DNA of 64,000 nt from Cichorium intybus (GCA_023525715.1 CM042012.1:116419298-116483297), one strand, 5' to 3'; counted from the first letter of the stretch, positions 37,979-49,561 are shown. The notes: generated from the letters alone by a model not told the origin. A program made the numbers and translations.

Positions 37979-40271
37979 TGTAACATCCTTAAATTGGGGC
38001 AAAAAGTTTAGGAATTAGAATAAGATTAAATTTAAATAACTATAATAATTATTAAAAAGAATAAAATGAGAAGTTTCAATTTAGAAGAAATATTTGGTCT
38101 AGAGTAAATAAATGTGGGTAAAAAAAATGGAATTTACCATGAAAAGTTCTATAAAGGAGACTCTTATGCAAAGCTAAAACTTAAAGTAGTGGTGGGGAGG
38201 GGTCTTATAGCAAATATGCAAGAGTTAGTGGTGCTGGAGGGACTTGATTGCAAATGAGGGAAAACTTGAGGTTTAAGTTGGGGAAAAACCCCACACTCTC
38301 TTCATTTCACGATTTTGAAAGAAAAGAGAGGGCTAGAGGCGATTTCAAGGTGGATTCAAAGGGAGAAGCTCATTTCCAGCAAGATCTTAGTGAATTGCAT
38401 CAACCTCTTGAAGATCTAAGGTAAGAAATCTAATCTCCATGTTGGAAACCCACTATTTTGGGTAAATCATGTTCAAATTCGAGTTTCATAAGTTGGGGGA
38501 GATGAATTCTATTATTCCAAAGGTGTATCTTAGGAATTCTAGTGATTATCTCTCCACAATTTGTTTGTCTTATGCTTGGAGAAACATTAAGGATGCTTGT
38601 TGATTCACAATTTCACATGAACCCTAATTTTTGGGGAAAACCCATCTATGGGTGAATCCTTGAGGTTTGAGTCAATTCTATCCTTCAATGTGTTTCTATG
38701 AAGAGCTTAAGTGATTCCTTATATTCCAAGTCTTTGGAGGAAGCAAATCACTTGGTTAATTATCAATTAGAAGAATGGAATTGGAGATTTCATGGTCGAA
38801 AGCTATGGAGTAGTGTTTATGTCATAACTTGGATTGATTCAATTGAGATGATATTGGATGGATTAAATGAGTATAATTATGTATAATTTGGGTTAGAATT
38901 ATGTCCTTTTGATGTATATGGGTTTGGTGAAGTATTAGAACTTGAGTTGGGTCAAAAAGAGGTGAAAAGGACCAAAAATCGTAGTTACAGCAGGTCTACA
39001 CGACCCGTGTAGAGCTACACGACCCGTGTAGGGTCTCTAGGGCTTCGGATTGAGTTTTTCCTTGGGAGATACACGACCCATGTAGAGTTATACGACCCGT
39101 GTAGCTGAGTTTGGCCAATTTTTCAGTTTTTAGACCTTGAGCTTTATGGTTTGGGCCTTGGGTTCTAAGGTTCAAGCCAACTTCTAGACAATGTTTAACT
39201 AAGATTTTACCTTATTTAGTGAGGTTAAACTAGTCTTAGAACTATTAGTAATGTTGAATATTATCTCTTTTAGGAGAAGAGTAATTGAAGTTGAAGCAAG
39301 GAAGTAGCACCCTTATTTGAGACTTAAGGAAGGTGAGTTACCGGGAGTACACAACTCTCTTCTAAACTCTTGTGTGTGTTTTATTCTTTTATCATGCATA
39401 CTTCATATGTGCTACTTGTTGCATAAAACTTATGTGTGCATGGCATTTAAATAGTTATTTCAAAGATGATTTCAATAAAGACTTACGATGTGGTTTTTGA
39501 AAGATGTTTTGAACATTCCATCATGCATTGCATTTTCATGTAGGAAGGGATTGACCGAGTGACTCCTAATGATGACTTATGATCTTTTAGGCTTAATAGC
39601 CTCCTTATGATGATGTACCCATGTAGAGGGCCCTTGGGCTGGATAGCCACCCTCAATGATATATTAGGAATGTTTCGGCCAATAGGAAACCGCATGAGGG
39701 AGTTAATACCCCTCATCAGGCTAGTGTGATGGCCACTAGTCTTAGTTTAACTCATACAGGGATCAAGTATTATGCTCTGTGCTTTTACTTGTGAACTTAG
39801 GTGAGTGCCATTGAGGTGAGATAGACTTTATGAGTTGGACTTGGGTTGGCATAGTTGCATTGCATGTGTATTACATGAAAATTTTGTTGATAACTCCCTA
39901 TGATGTTTTATTACAAATATTTAGTGTGTAAAGAAACTACTTTTGGAGGCTGTCTCGAGTGCTAAGGTTATCCTTTCCACTCATATTGAGATAGCCTCGG
40001 GTAACTCACTAGGCATTTCAATTGCCTAACCATTTTGATGTGTTCTCAGGTTAAGGGTAGGAGCTTGTGACATTTAGAAGACCACGGTTTGTGTGGCCAT
40101 TTGAACCATGTTTTGTATTGAATTATGATACCACCTCTCTATACGTTTTAAACTATTTTAAATGTTGTTTTGGAACCTATTTTTCTGCAATGATAAGATT
40201 TCTTCTAAATCAATGGTGTCTTTTATGATAAATAATGATTTGAATATAAATCCCTAGCGAGGGGTGTCATA
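37979..40271 (+). repeat. 5' LTR of a plus-strand gypsy element
   Basis: About 2.29 kb from TGTAACATCC to GGGGTGTCAT, ending just before a PBS. It contains four palindromes based on CTACACGACCCGTGTAG (38996-39104) and a run of small GGC...GCC hairpins at 39585-39740. Confidence 0.8.
38996..39104 (+). repeat. Four CTACACG-ACC-CGTGTAG palindromes
   Basis: Two exact copies at 38996-39012 and 39015-39031, and two variants at 39069-39085 and 39088-39104. Each has 7 bp arms and a 3 bp loop. Confidence 0.85.
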
Positions 40272-40274
40272 ATT

Positions 40275-40286
40275 TGGTATCAGAGC
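40275..40286 (+). promoter_or_regulatory. Primer-binding site, tRNA-iMet type
   Basis: TGGTATCAGAGC a few bases after the LTR end. Confidence 0.88.
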
Positions 40287-40410
40287 CTCGGTTTATGTGA
40301 ACTAGGTACTAGGACTAGTACTTGGACTTAAACTTAAGGTGTTCGTGAGTGGAGGGTTATGTGTTAGTTAAATATTCATATATTGTTAGATTAATGTTCA
40401 TCCTTCTCAG

Positions 40411-41807
40411 AATGGTGAACACTCATAGCATGGTTCCGTCGGGCGAAGTTCAAGGGAGTGGGGCCGGTGATGAGGCTCAATCTCAACCCATTTCCCTTGC
40501 AAGCATTGAAAAGATGATTCTTGACTTAATGGCAAAAGAGGAAGAAAAGATGGTTGGTAAGATGAAAGAGCTAATTGAAGATCAAGAAGTCCGTTTGAGA
40601 GAAGAAGTGGAGAACTTGTTTGGGGATAACACCGCTTCGGGCGGGCAAGAGACAAGTAGCTCGTATGATAGCATGCAACAAGGGCCTCCTAGCGTCAATG
40701 TATCCCGAGACATGGTTGCACCAAGGAAGAAATGTGGCTTCAAAGACTTTAACTCTTGCAAGCCACCAACTTACAACGGGACGTTGGACCCGGTTGTACT
40801 ACATAATTGGGTGATTGAGATTGAAATGGCCTTCTATGCATGCCAATGTGGTGAGGACCAACGTGTGAACTTTGCAATCACTACTCTCAAGGAAACGACT
40901 CTTGAGTGGTGGTTGGAGACTAAGGAGATGATGGAAGTTCATGTGTTGGAGAGCTTAACATGGGATATATTCTTGGAGAAAATGAAGGAAAGGTTTTCCA
41001 CCAAAGAAGAAATCCGTGATCTTGAGAGAAAATTTCTTGACTTGAAGAAGGATAAGATGACCATTACAGAATACAACGCCAAATTCCAAAAACTCTTGAG
41101 CTTTGCTAGAAGATTGGCACCGGATGAGGCCACTAAAGTGGATCAATATGTGGGAGGTTTGCCTTGGAACTACCAACTTAACTTTGAAGCTGCTACTCTT
41201 GAAGTTGTCATGAGGAAGGCGAGGAAGATTGAGAAAACATTGTAGGAACGGGACAAGGAAAGACCCCAATTCGTGAACAAGAGGAAGGAAGGCTACGATT
41301 CGCATGGAAACGGTGCTACCGATCAAAAGAAACCAAAGTTTGAAGAATCGGGTAAGAGTGGTGAGGGGCAATTCAAGGAAAGAGGCGAGTTGGTGTGTTT
41401 CAAATGTGGAGACAAGGGTCATATAGCGAATGCATGTAGAAAGGGGATAAAGTGCTTTAATTTTGAAGGTTTTGGTCATAAGTCTAACAAGTGTACTGCT
41501 AAGAAGAAAGAGACCGGTGGAGGTGAGAGGATTGAAGTACCTCGAACTAGAGGAAGGACTTTCCTGATGATCGAAAAGGGAGCTAGAGAAAATGCAGATG
41601 TTGTGTCAGGTATATTTCTTGTAAACTCTTTACTCGCTTCTATGTTAATTGATTCGAGGGCTATTCATTCTCATGTGTCACTTAAATTGCAAATAGATTT
41701 AGTTTACATTTACGCAAGCTAGAGTATGAAGTGGTAATTGATATAGCGGGTGGTTCAGGTAAGGTTGTTGGTAAGGAAAATGCCACAAGTGGAAGTAGAA
41801 TGTAGTG
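40411..41807 (+). pseudogene. Gypsy gag-protease, interrupted by the SIRE element
   Basis: Starts at the ATG at 40411 (MVNTHSMV; the frame opens slightly upstream). Gag capsid region FAITTLKETTLEWWLE (about 40870), then knuckle CFKCGDKGHIANAC (about 41399). A second knuckle CFNFEGFGHKSNKC has lost a Cys to Phe. The protease region NSLLASMLIDSRAIHSHVS has DSR in place of the active-site DSG. An in-frame TAG lies at 41243-41245. The sequence decays after 41722 and is cut at about 41808 by the SIRE LTR, so pol is displaced out of the window. This element was decaying independently of the insertion. Confidence 0.85.
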
Positions 41808-42843
41808 TGTTGTCGCCAAATATTCTAAGTAAGTGCGGAATAAAAGATTGCGGAAATTGAGAGTCCGAAATTATGAGTTTCGGAGAGGGACAAGTCCGAA
41901 GACTTGAGATGGATGCGGAATTATAAATAGGAGTTAATACTTAGAACAGATCTTAATAGCTCAACAATAAATAGTAAATATAGACATTTAAGTAACTTGG
42001 AAATATAAAGACTTAAAGTAAGAGTGCTAGAAATGAGAGAGAGATGAGAAATGCAGATGATAATATAAGAGTTGATGGAATGAGAGAATGTATTGATAAG
42101 AGAAAGTGTTACATAAAGTCTCTCTAAACCATGAGGACTGAAGATGAACTTGGTCTCCCTTTTATAGACTAAGGGAGGACCTTCTAGTAACAACCTATGG
42201 ACTGAAGAGGAGACAACACGTCTCTCTTCAGTCAGATAAGAAAGGTAAATCTATTATTATAATACAATGTCAGACTAGGGTGGCTTGTCTATAATTTTAT
42301 AATGCTCTAAAGTACAATAGACATGCTTCTAGATGACCATGCTTGATCTAGTCTAATCATAACCTATAAGTTGACGTGCTTATCCTTTGCCTTATCTCTT
42401 AGATATTCTTTGTTCTTCAGTCTTCTTTGTTGAATGCTTAAGTGTGATATTTCCAATGATATATTTATGTTGATACTCCGAAATCTTGAGTGGATTTCGG
42501 AGTCCTGGCTGATGTTATCAGAGTGTATCTGGAAATAGTTATGTATGTTCTGACTTTCTGACTTGGTTCTGAGTATGATCTTCTGAGCTCAATCTTCTGA
42601 GTGGATTACGTTCAGTTACTGAGTTTCTCGGAAAGGACGGAGTCCGAAATTCAATACTGAATTTCGAATAGAGACAAGTAATCAAAGTACAGATTATCCG
42701 AGGCAACATATATGATAAAAGATTGTTCATTACTTAAAAGCATTCAAGTGAAAATAAGTTCATTCCATCAATATAGAAAGTTTGATAATACAATCCCAAA
42801 ACTTATCAAACTACGAGTTGGTCAACGATAATTAGCACTAACA
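41808..42843 (-). repeat. SIRE 3' LTR
   Basis: Minus strand starts TGTTAGTGCTAATT at 42843, right after the purine tract GAAGGGGGAAT. The left end is placed at TGTTGTCGCC (plus strand, 41808), giving ...GGCGACAACA. The left boundary is a best guess. A TATAAAAG box is at 42160-42167. Confidence 0.75.
42160..42167 (-). promoter_or_regulatory. LTR TATA box
   Basis: Minus strand TATAAAAG inside the SIRE LTR, the likely core promoter; in the 5' LTR copy it would drive the genomic RNA. Confidence 0.5.
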
Positions 42844-42877
42844 ATTCCCCCTTCGGTGACCAAACGAGGGTTTTGAT

Positions 42878-45800
42878 TCAGTATCGTTGATCCAGTATTC
42901 CTTGTTTTACAGCAAATCTCCAAAATTTTCTGACTTCCAGAAGCCACTTCATTCTGATAAGGAGTTCTTTCTTGGCTTCTGGGTCTGAGGATTTTGATCT
43001 TTCCACAGCTATGATGTACTTGTCTAGCATACTATTGGTAACTCTTCTGAGTTGGTCAGCACGAAGAAAAAGAAATTCTTTTTCATTCTTGTACACTAGG
43101 CCAAGTTCTGGATCGAAAGTGGCACCTTTCTTCCAGTTAGTTCTGTTGTCTGGCATAGACAGATTAGGTTTTGGTATGATCTGTGGTTCCAGATGATCTT
43201 TGATGATCTTATACATTTCTGCATCATTGTAGCAGAATTCCTCTACTAAACGATGTAGAAATCTTCTCACCGCAACGTAAGCTTCTCTGGCGACTTGATC
43301 TTTTTTATGAGACAGCTTCATGGTTATCGAGAAAATGTCAGCTGGGTTCATATTTCTGAAGTCGGCTTCTGTTATCCGAGATGTGTTGTTGTAGTCACCA
43401 TTTCTGACAAGCTCAAATTCAAAGAATTCTGCTTTCTGAAAATGTTTCCTTTTAATACTTCGGACTGCAGTTACGACTTCATTTGACCAAGTTTCTTCTT
43501 GAGGTTTGGTCCATCTCTTGAAGAATTGCAAGTTTCTATCGTGGGCAGCTAGATCTTTGAAAGGTCTTGAAACTGCCGATAGGTTCAGAGTATACTTATA
43601 TTTTTCTGCGTTGGGGGCCAGAGGAAGATCCCAGTTGTATTCTTTTGATGGGGGAGGATTGTATGATTTGAAGGGTTGGAAGTCTGAGTCGGTTATTAAT
43701 CGATAATTGGTGTTTGAGTAGATGGAATTGTTGGGACCAGTTGGATCAGCTTGATATTGATCATGTTCCGACTCGTTGCTGAATTCTTTAGCATGTTTAT
43801 TGGCTTGATCGTCAAAGAATTTTGATTTTCTTTCCTTTATCACTGGTGGATCAGAATCCTTGATTGGTGAGTGTACAAAGATCTCGTCGTCTGAATGATT
43901 GGATTTTTGATGAGGAGATTTCCGAGAGGAGGGGATTGGAGTTGGGGATTTTGGAGGAGGGGATTTCGGAGTTGGAGATTTCGGAGTTGGAGATTTTGGA
44001 GTAGGAGATTTTGGAGTTGGAGATTTCGAAGTAGGAGATTTTGGAGTTGGAGATTCTATATTTTCTGATTCCTTGTTCTGATTTTCGTCTTCATTGGTTC
44101 TGGTATCAGTAACAGTTTCATTTGTTTCTTTTTTTTGAATGTTTTCTTGGTCTTTTGTTCCACTTGGACCAGCAGTAGAATCTATTAACATGGCAGTCGG
44201 TTGGTTAGGTTCTGCTTTGTCATTCGCCTTTCCCCCTCCTGGGGCTCCTAAGAACGGAAGGGGTCATAGGTAGGCGAGCCAAAATGGAGTCAATCTTGAC
44301 GGAGACTTTGGTGACTTCCTGCTTGATGCAATCAGGAAGAGGCGTATCGTACATGGTCTGGAGAGCCTCCATTACTTCCATATTTAGCTTGGTGCAGAGT
44401 TTGATTTGTTCAATGGGACCTGACATGGTGCCGGTAATGTTCTGCATGGTTTGAGTAACCATATGAAGAAGAACAGTGTTGGTTCTTCGAAGAGAGAAGT
44501 TTTCAGCCAGAACGCCATCTAGGTATTTGGCAAAATGGTCCATGGCTTCTTTGAGTTTGAATTCCACACTTGTCAGGAGCTCAGGAACTTGTTGTTGGCA
44601 TTTTTCAACGTCGGTCAGCATCTTTTGTACGGTCTTCATCATGTTTGCTGCATCGGTTTCGTGTTGAGCATCTAGGTTTGCGAGCCCATCATTGATGATC
44701 CTTTTAGCATTAGTGTCACAAGTGAGAAGAATTTCGGTATCTTTCTTCTCTAAAGCAGCAATTCGGTCCTTGAGTTCAGCGATTTCTTTGATTAAAGGGC
44801 TCCTGATTTTGTAAGGACTTGAAGTCAGTCAGGAGTGTTGTCAGAGCATCAACTTTCTGATGAAGAGAATCATCCTTAAGTAAGGAGTTGACGGATTGAG
44901 GCTGAGGCGCTTTGGCAGCTTTGTCTGAGGAGGAATTGGTGTCGCTTAGATCGATCAGATGCATTTGCGACGAGGAAGGTTTATCCACCTCTTGATCAGC
45001 ACCAAAGATGGGGGTGCTGATTGGAATATATTGAGTTTCAGAGATTAGGACGCTAGAGTCGGACTCAGTAGGTTGTTCCAATGTTTGCTTTCGGTGTTGC
45101 TCTTTCTGAATTTCTTGAGCACAGAATTTGTCCCATGTAAGAGGGATTATTGCGGATGCAATGTTGGACCAGTCAGTTTCGGTAGTGTCATAGAGGTAGA
45201 ATGAGGAGTCTACCAGTGGCTCAAGGGTTAAGTGGAGGAGGGAATCAAGTTGTTGAATGAGAGCATTGATGCGAATTCTTTCTGCCTTGACATAGTCAGA
45301 GTCTTTGTCAGATGGGGGACCAAAGACGAACAGAGTTTGAAGTTCCTTTTGTTTATATTCAAATTGATCTCGAGGACGTTCAACCAATACTTGTTGGTCT
45401 CGTACTGCTTGTTTGAATTTCCATTTAGAAAATTCATATGCATCAGGAGGAGGTTGAGTGAGGTTTGGAAGGAGATCAGTGTGGGGAGTCTGGGTTGGTG
45501 AATTCTTTTTAGGTGGGGAAGGTTGGGGTTGATTTTGGTCTACTTCCATGAATGTTTCATCCGGAATATCTTCCGAGTCTGGAGAGTTCTGTCTTTCCTC
45601 CAAATGTTCTGACTCGGAATCTTTTGAGGATGGTTCAGAAGTCTAACAATAAAGAACGTAAGTTAGATATTGAACATGGATACTGGATGGAATGCATACC
45701 TGATATATTCACAAATGTTTCAAGTGCACAGTATGATGTATAGATGAGGTGCTTAATTTGAAATCATGAAGTGAGATTTAAATAATCAAGTTGTTGTGAT

Positions 45801-47091
45801 ACTAATTGTTGGTCTTATCATATTATCATAGAAAGGAGTTAAGAAAGATGTATGTCAGAAAATAGGCATAATTATGAAACTGCTGAATGATTAGAAAAGA
45901 CTATGAATCGGGGGAGATGATATATCGATAAAATATAAAGAGGGAGAAGGGGGGTATCAGAAGTAGAAAAGTTCGGAGAAGTGAAAAGAAGGAGGGAGGA
46001 TTCAGAAGGGGAAGTTTAGAAAGAGGGGTTGTCAGAGGATAGAGACTTCTGACTGAAGAGAAGGAGAATTTTAGAAAGAGGGGTTGTCAGAGGATAGAGA
46101 CCTCTGAAGAGAAGGAGAATTTTAGAAAGAGGGGTAAAAAAAATAGGGGGGGGGGGGCATTATCAGAAGTAATATGTGTCTGATTCAAAGGAAGAGAAAG
46201 AGATACCATTTTGACTTTTCGTTGCTTCTTTTTCGGTGGTTGCTTGGATGGGGAAGATTCAGAAGCTTTCTTCTTGAGTTTCTTAGGGGCCTCACATCGT
46301 TTAAGAGAGTGAGGAGGATAAGCATCGACTCCTTCAGTAGAAGTAATGTGAGAGATGACAGCAGGGTGTGCTGGATCCGCCAAATTCAGGAGTGCTTTAG
46401 GCAGTCTTCGTGTTTCCCCGAATATGGGGTCCGTTTTGGCAGTGTATGATTTAGCCTTAATCATGACCAGTTTGTCGTCTGCTGATCTTGTGTCAGGAAA
46501 GGCAAGGTCAAGACTCTGATATATGTGCTCGATGCATATAGCCCAAAAACATACAGAGTGAATTTGACCTGTGGGTTTTAATGAGGAAGGTACATAATTG
46601 ATAAAGTCATCAAACAGTATTCCGGCGTAATCGACTTTTCGACCGGAGTAGAGGCTCCAAAGAAGTGTCATAAGACGTTTGTTCAATTGGTCTGTACCAC
46701 CCATTTTGCCGGTTAAGTACTTAATGATGTAGTGTATGAGACATTGCCATAAAAGGGAGATGTGTCCTTTAGACATATGAAAGAGTTTTGGCAAGTCATA
46801 CATATAACCCATGTTGTAGATCATAGACTTAAGATCACCATCGGTTGGTTGGTCAAAGGTGGAGGTATGGTAGGGGAGGTTTAGGGCTTGTGCGAAGGTT
46901 TTCTTGTCGATGACGACACGGTGATCGTTGTGCAGGGCGATGGCATAACCGCTGTCACATTTTGTTTGTCTCGAAAGTACATGAATTAGAACTTACAGGT
47001 GTAGCTTGTAGGCTTTGAGATCGTCTGAAAGTTGAAGATTGGATAGGGCGATATTGACAGTGTCGGTATCGCTTCTGGAATAGGAAGCCAT
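42878..47091 (-). pseudogene. SIRE downstream accessory gene (env position), spliced, broken
   Basis: Sense gene between pol and the 3' LTR, like extra genes known in SIRE-type elements. Exon 1 47091-46207 (MASYSRSDTD..., later GKMGGTDQLNKRLMTLLWSLYSGRK, ending in a basic tract KKLKKKA..KKKQRKVK). Intron 46206-45643 (GTATCT..TTAG). Exon 2 from 45642, in phase. It holds an acidic/Pro-rich part, a coiled coil near 44780 (LIKEIAELKDRIAALEKK), six or so SPTPK repeats (about 44060-43930), and a C-terminal globular region (WKKGATFDPELGLVYKNEKEFLFLRADQL) near 43100. Damage: TAA at 46993-46995, frameshifts near 44800 and 44245. No clear transmembrane segment, so an envelope role is not supported. A TATAAA lies at 47190-47195. 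Confidence 0.75.
46018..46157 (-). repeat. Tandem repeat and G12 run in the accessory-gene intron
   Basis: Two to three copies of a roughly 55 bp unit with TTTAGAAAGAGGGGTTGTCAG, followed by twelve consecutive G (46146-46157). It lies inside the predicted intron. Confidence 0.7.
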
Positions 47092-47189
47092 TGAAGAGAT
47101 TTGAGGATTGACTAGAGGGAGAAGTTTGAAAATTTTTTAGGGTTAAAGGATTGTAGACGGCGGTGAGAGAGGATTAATGAGAAAGGGGG

Positions 47190-47195
47190 TTTATA
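47190..47195 (-). promoter_or_regulatory. TATA-like box of the accessory gene
   Basis: Minus strand CATATAAACC, about 100 bp upstream of the ATG at 47091. It faces away from the Agenet promoter at 47845, giving a divergent intergenic region of about 0.65 kb. Confidence 0.4.
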
Positions 47196-47844
47196 TGAAG
47201 AGTGTGAGAGATCAAAAGGAAGGGAACGGTTATAACATTTCGAAAAAGTGAAATGAACCGCCGGTTTGCGAAAAAGAAGGGACGTGTGAACAGTTGTGTC
47301 AGAAAATGGTATGCTTGACATTAAATGCAAGTAAATGATGAAAGAGGATGGTCCATTAAAGGACGGACATGTGTGAGAAAGAGAATATCCGTTGGAGAAA
47401 AATAGATCGTGTGGATTTTAATAATTGGGAAATAAATGTATTTCGTATTTAATTTTTATTCCACTATTAAATGTGTCGTGACGAGATGTCGTGAGTATGG
47501 ATGAGAGTTCTGACTTGTTCAGAAATGAATGAGAATTCTGATAGATTAGATCTATGGAATCAGAGAAAGAAATGTGAAGTTCGGAGTCGAATCATGTTTC
47601 GGAGAAGTTGGTATTTCTGATAAAAGGTATCAGAAGAAGAGCAAGAGTCAGAGGAAAGTTGAGTGTCTGAATATGAAGTTCCGAGAAGACTTGTGGAAAA
47701 GATAACTGTAGAGTTGTCACGTCAGTGCTGTAAAGAGGGGTAATGGTGTTGTCTGTCTGTAATAATTAGTCAAATCATGTATCAATCTCTATGTTGTTAA
47801 TCTCGAAGCGATGATGTGTCGTAAGATGAGGAAGTTTGAGTGAT

Positions 47845-47852
47845 TATAAAAG
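47845..47852 (+). promoter_or_regulatory. TATA box of Agenet gene 1
   Basis: TATAAAAG, 60 bp upstream of the ATG at 47905. Confidence 0.5.
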
Positions 47853-47904
47853 GAGGTTTGAAATGAACATGAAAGTCATTCGAAAGGGGGATTAGATGTT
47901 AGGT

Positions 47905-48342
47905 ATGGCAGGGAGACGTCCATTTAGTCGAGATGAGAAGGTTGAAGTGAGGATGCAAGATGGAGAGTTTGCGGGTGCTGTTTATGGTGGTGTGATCAAG
48001 TCTGTATGGAACAATCGATATGAGGTAAAGATGACAACTTTGACTGACGGATCTACTGGTGGTCCGTTGAGTGTACACGTCGATTTTGCGTATCTTCAAC
48101 CGGTGCCTCCAAAGGTTTTGGTGGAGTTCAAGCAATATGACTTCGTGGAGGTATGGTATCATCGTGGATGGTGGCCAGCTGCTATTTCAAGGAAGACACC
48201 ATTCAATCAGTTCCATGTCGAAGAGACACCATTCAATCTGTTGGTGGATGGAACTAGGTTGTTTGTAGATGAGTCCGAACTAAGGATTCATCAGAGGTAC
48301 CATCTCGAAGAGACTCCGATGTGGCAGTACTATAAACTCTGA
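47905..48342 (+). CDS. Agenet/Tudor-like protein, copy 1, antisense in SIRE
   Basis: A 145-codon intact protein with a tandem Agenet pair. Domain 1 is about residues 10-60 (EKVEVRMQDGEFAGAVYGGVIKSV through LQPVPP), domain 2 about 67-115 (FKQYDFVEVWYHRGWWPAA...). The GWW and L(R/Q)P(V/I)PP signatures are typical of plant Agenet domains, which read histone tails or bind chromatin partners in the nucleus. The start is chosen at MAGRRPF because copy 2 has the homologous ATGGC; an ATG at 47896 is in frame too. A local duplication (ETPFN...ETPFN) enlarges domain 2. It lies antisense to the surrounding retroelement, 1 kb upstream of a diverged tandem copy. Function in the element is unknown. Confidence 0.75.
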   Translation: MAGRRPFSRDEKVEVRMQDGEFAGAVYGGVIKSVWNNRYEVKMTTLTDGSTGGPLSVHVDFAYLQPVPPKVLVEFKQYDFVEVWYHRGWWPAAISRKTPFNQFHVEETPFNLLVDGTRLFVDESELRIHQRYHLEETPMWQYYKL

Positions 48343-48842
48343 TGAAGAGAAGTAGAAGGGAGAAGATTAGTTATTTTGTAGGTAGAATGTCTTTTGTGTT
48401 TGAAGGTTAGATTTGTATTTTTCTGGATATGGTTGTCTCTTTTCTTTGAGCAAGATATGTAAGCCTTTTCACTATGTATGAATGAAACTGAACTTTGTTA
48501 TGAGTTGATATTTTTGTTGGACTTAATTATCGGAATATTTGTTAATCAGAAGAAATTTATCAGAGAGAGAATGGATTTCTGTCGTTTTGTGAAGAAATAA
48601 GAGTAGAAATGTGTAGAAAGAGGGTTAGGTGAATGTGTGTCAGTTCTCGAAAATGTGTCAGTCTTTGAAAATCAGCATGGGGTGAAGGATGGTTTTATCC
48701 ATTACGCTGCTTAAGTCGCCAAACAGTCTTATCAACCGCTTTGCCCATGATGCTGATTTGATGGGTGCATTAACTGCCCACTAGGGTCATTATGACCTCT
48801 AAGTAAATGAATTAGGGTAAACGAATGGGCACGTTGGTTGGT
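48343..48842. other. Spacer between the two Agenet genes
   Basis: Holds the probable 3' UTR of copy 1 (AATGAA-like signal near 48480) and the promoter region of copy 2. No other gene seen. Confidence 0.5.
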
Positions 48843-48850
48843 TATAAAAA
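48843..48850 (+). promoter_or_regulatory. TATA box of Agenet gene 2
   Basis: TATAAAAA, 80 bp upstream of ATGGCTCG at 48923. Confidence 0.5.
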
Positions 48851-48922
48851 GGGGTTTTCGTCCAATTGTTTAACCACGCAAACTTAACACGTAAATTAGC
48901 TTATCTTTTCTTGCTTTCAATC

Positions 48923-49338
48923 ATGGCTCGTTTCTTCTTCAAATGTTCGATGAGGTAGAGGTGAAGTTGACAACCGGAGATTTTGCTGGTGGTTTCTATG
49001 AGGGGGTAATTACAAAGACTTGGAAACGGCGGTGTGAAGTGCAGCTGAGATGCTTGCCGGATAATACTACTGGAAAGATGATGATTGTGCGTGTCAAATA
49101 TGGTCTCCTTCGTCCTATCCCACCAACTGTGGTAGTTGAGTATAAGGTTGGGGACTATGTCGATGCATGGGATCGACAGGGGTGGTGGGCTGGAGTTGTT
49201 GATAACGTGATCGGCGATGATGTTTATGACGTTGTGCTGCTGGATGGGAAGATGGTTCGGGTGTGTGATTTGTCTGTACGAATCACACAGAGCTTTGTGT
49301 ATGGACATTCTCCAAAGTGGCAGTACAACAAACATTAG
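48923..49338 (+). CDS. Agenet/Tudor-like protein, copy 2, antisense in SIRE
   Basis: Tandem Agenet pair: FDEVEVKLTTGDFAGGFYEG...LRPIPP (domain 1), then YKVGDYVDAWDRQGWWAGVV...DLSVRITQSF (domain 2), ending SPKWQYNKH like copy 1's MWQYYKL. The ATG matching copy 1 (48923) is out of frame with the domains, so a small indel has shifted the first eight or so codons. Translation can start at the in-frame ATG at 48943, giving 131 residues with both domains intact. It is convergent with the end of pol, 389 bp away. Confidence 0.75.
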
Positions 49339-49561
49339 GAGGAAGGGGAAATGGATCATCTTTTGTTTTTAATGTTTTGTAATCGTTTATGTGTAGTGGA
49401 ATCTTAAGTCATATACTTTTGGGATGTTTAGAAATATGACTTAATTGATTCAATTAATGTAATGCTTCTATATGAATGAATCGTAAGTTTGGTGTTTTAT
49501 GTGTGTGTTGATAATGTGTTTTCATGAAGTTATCATGAGAGTTATCGAAATGTTTGAGAAC

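Noticed and set aside
46947..46997. A 45-base GTAAGT..CAG intron in exon 1 of the SIRE accessory gene
   Set aside because: Too short for a plant intron, and the frame continues across the TAA unchanged, so a nonsense mutation is simpler.
42878..47091. Host gene caught between retroelements
   Set aside because: It is in sense orientation between SIRE pol and the PPT/LTR, where related elements carry comparable extra genes.
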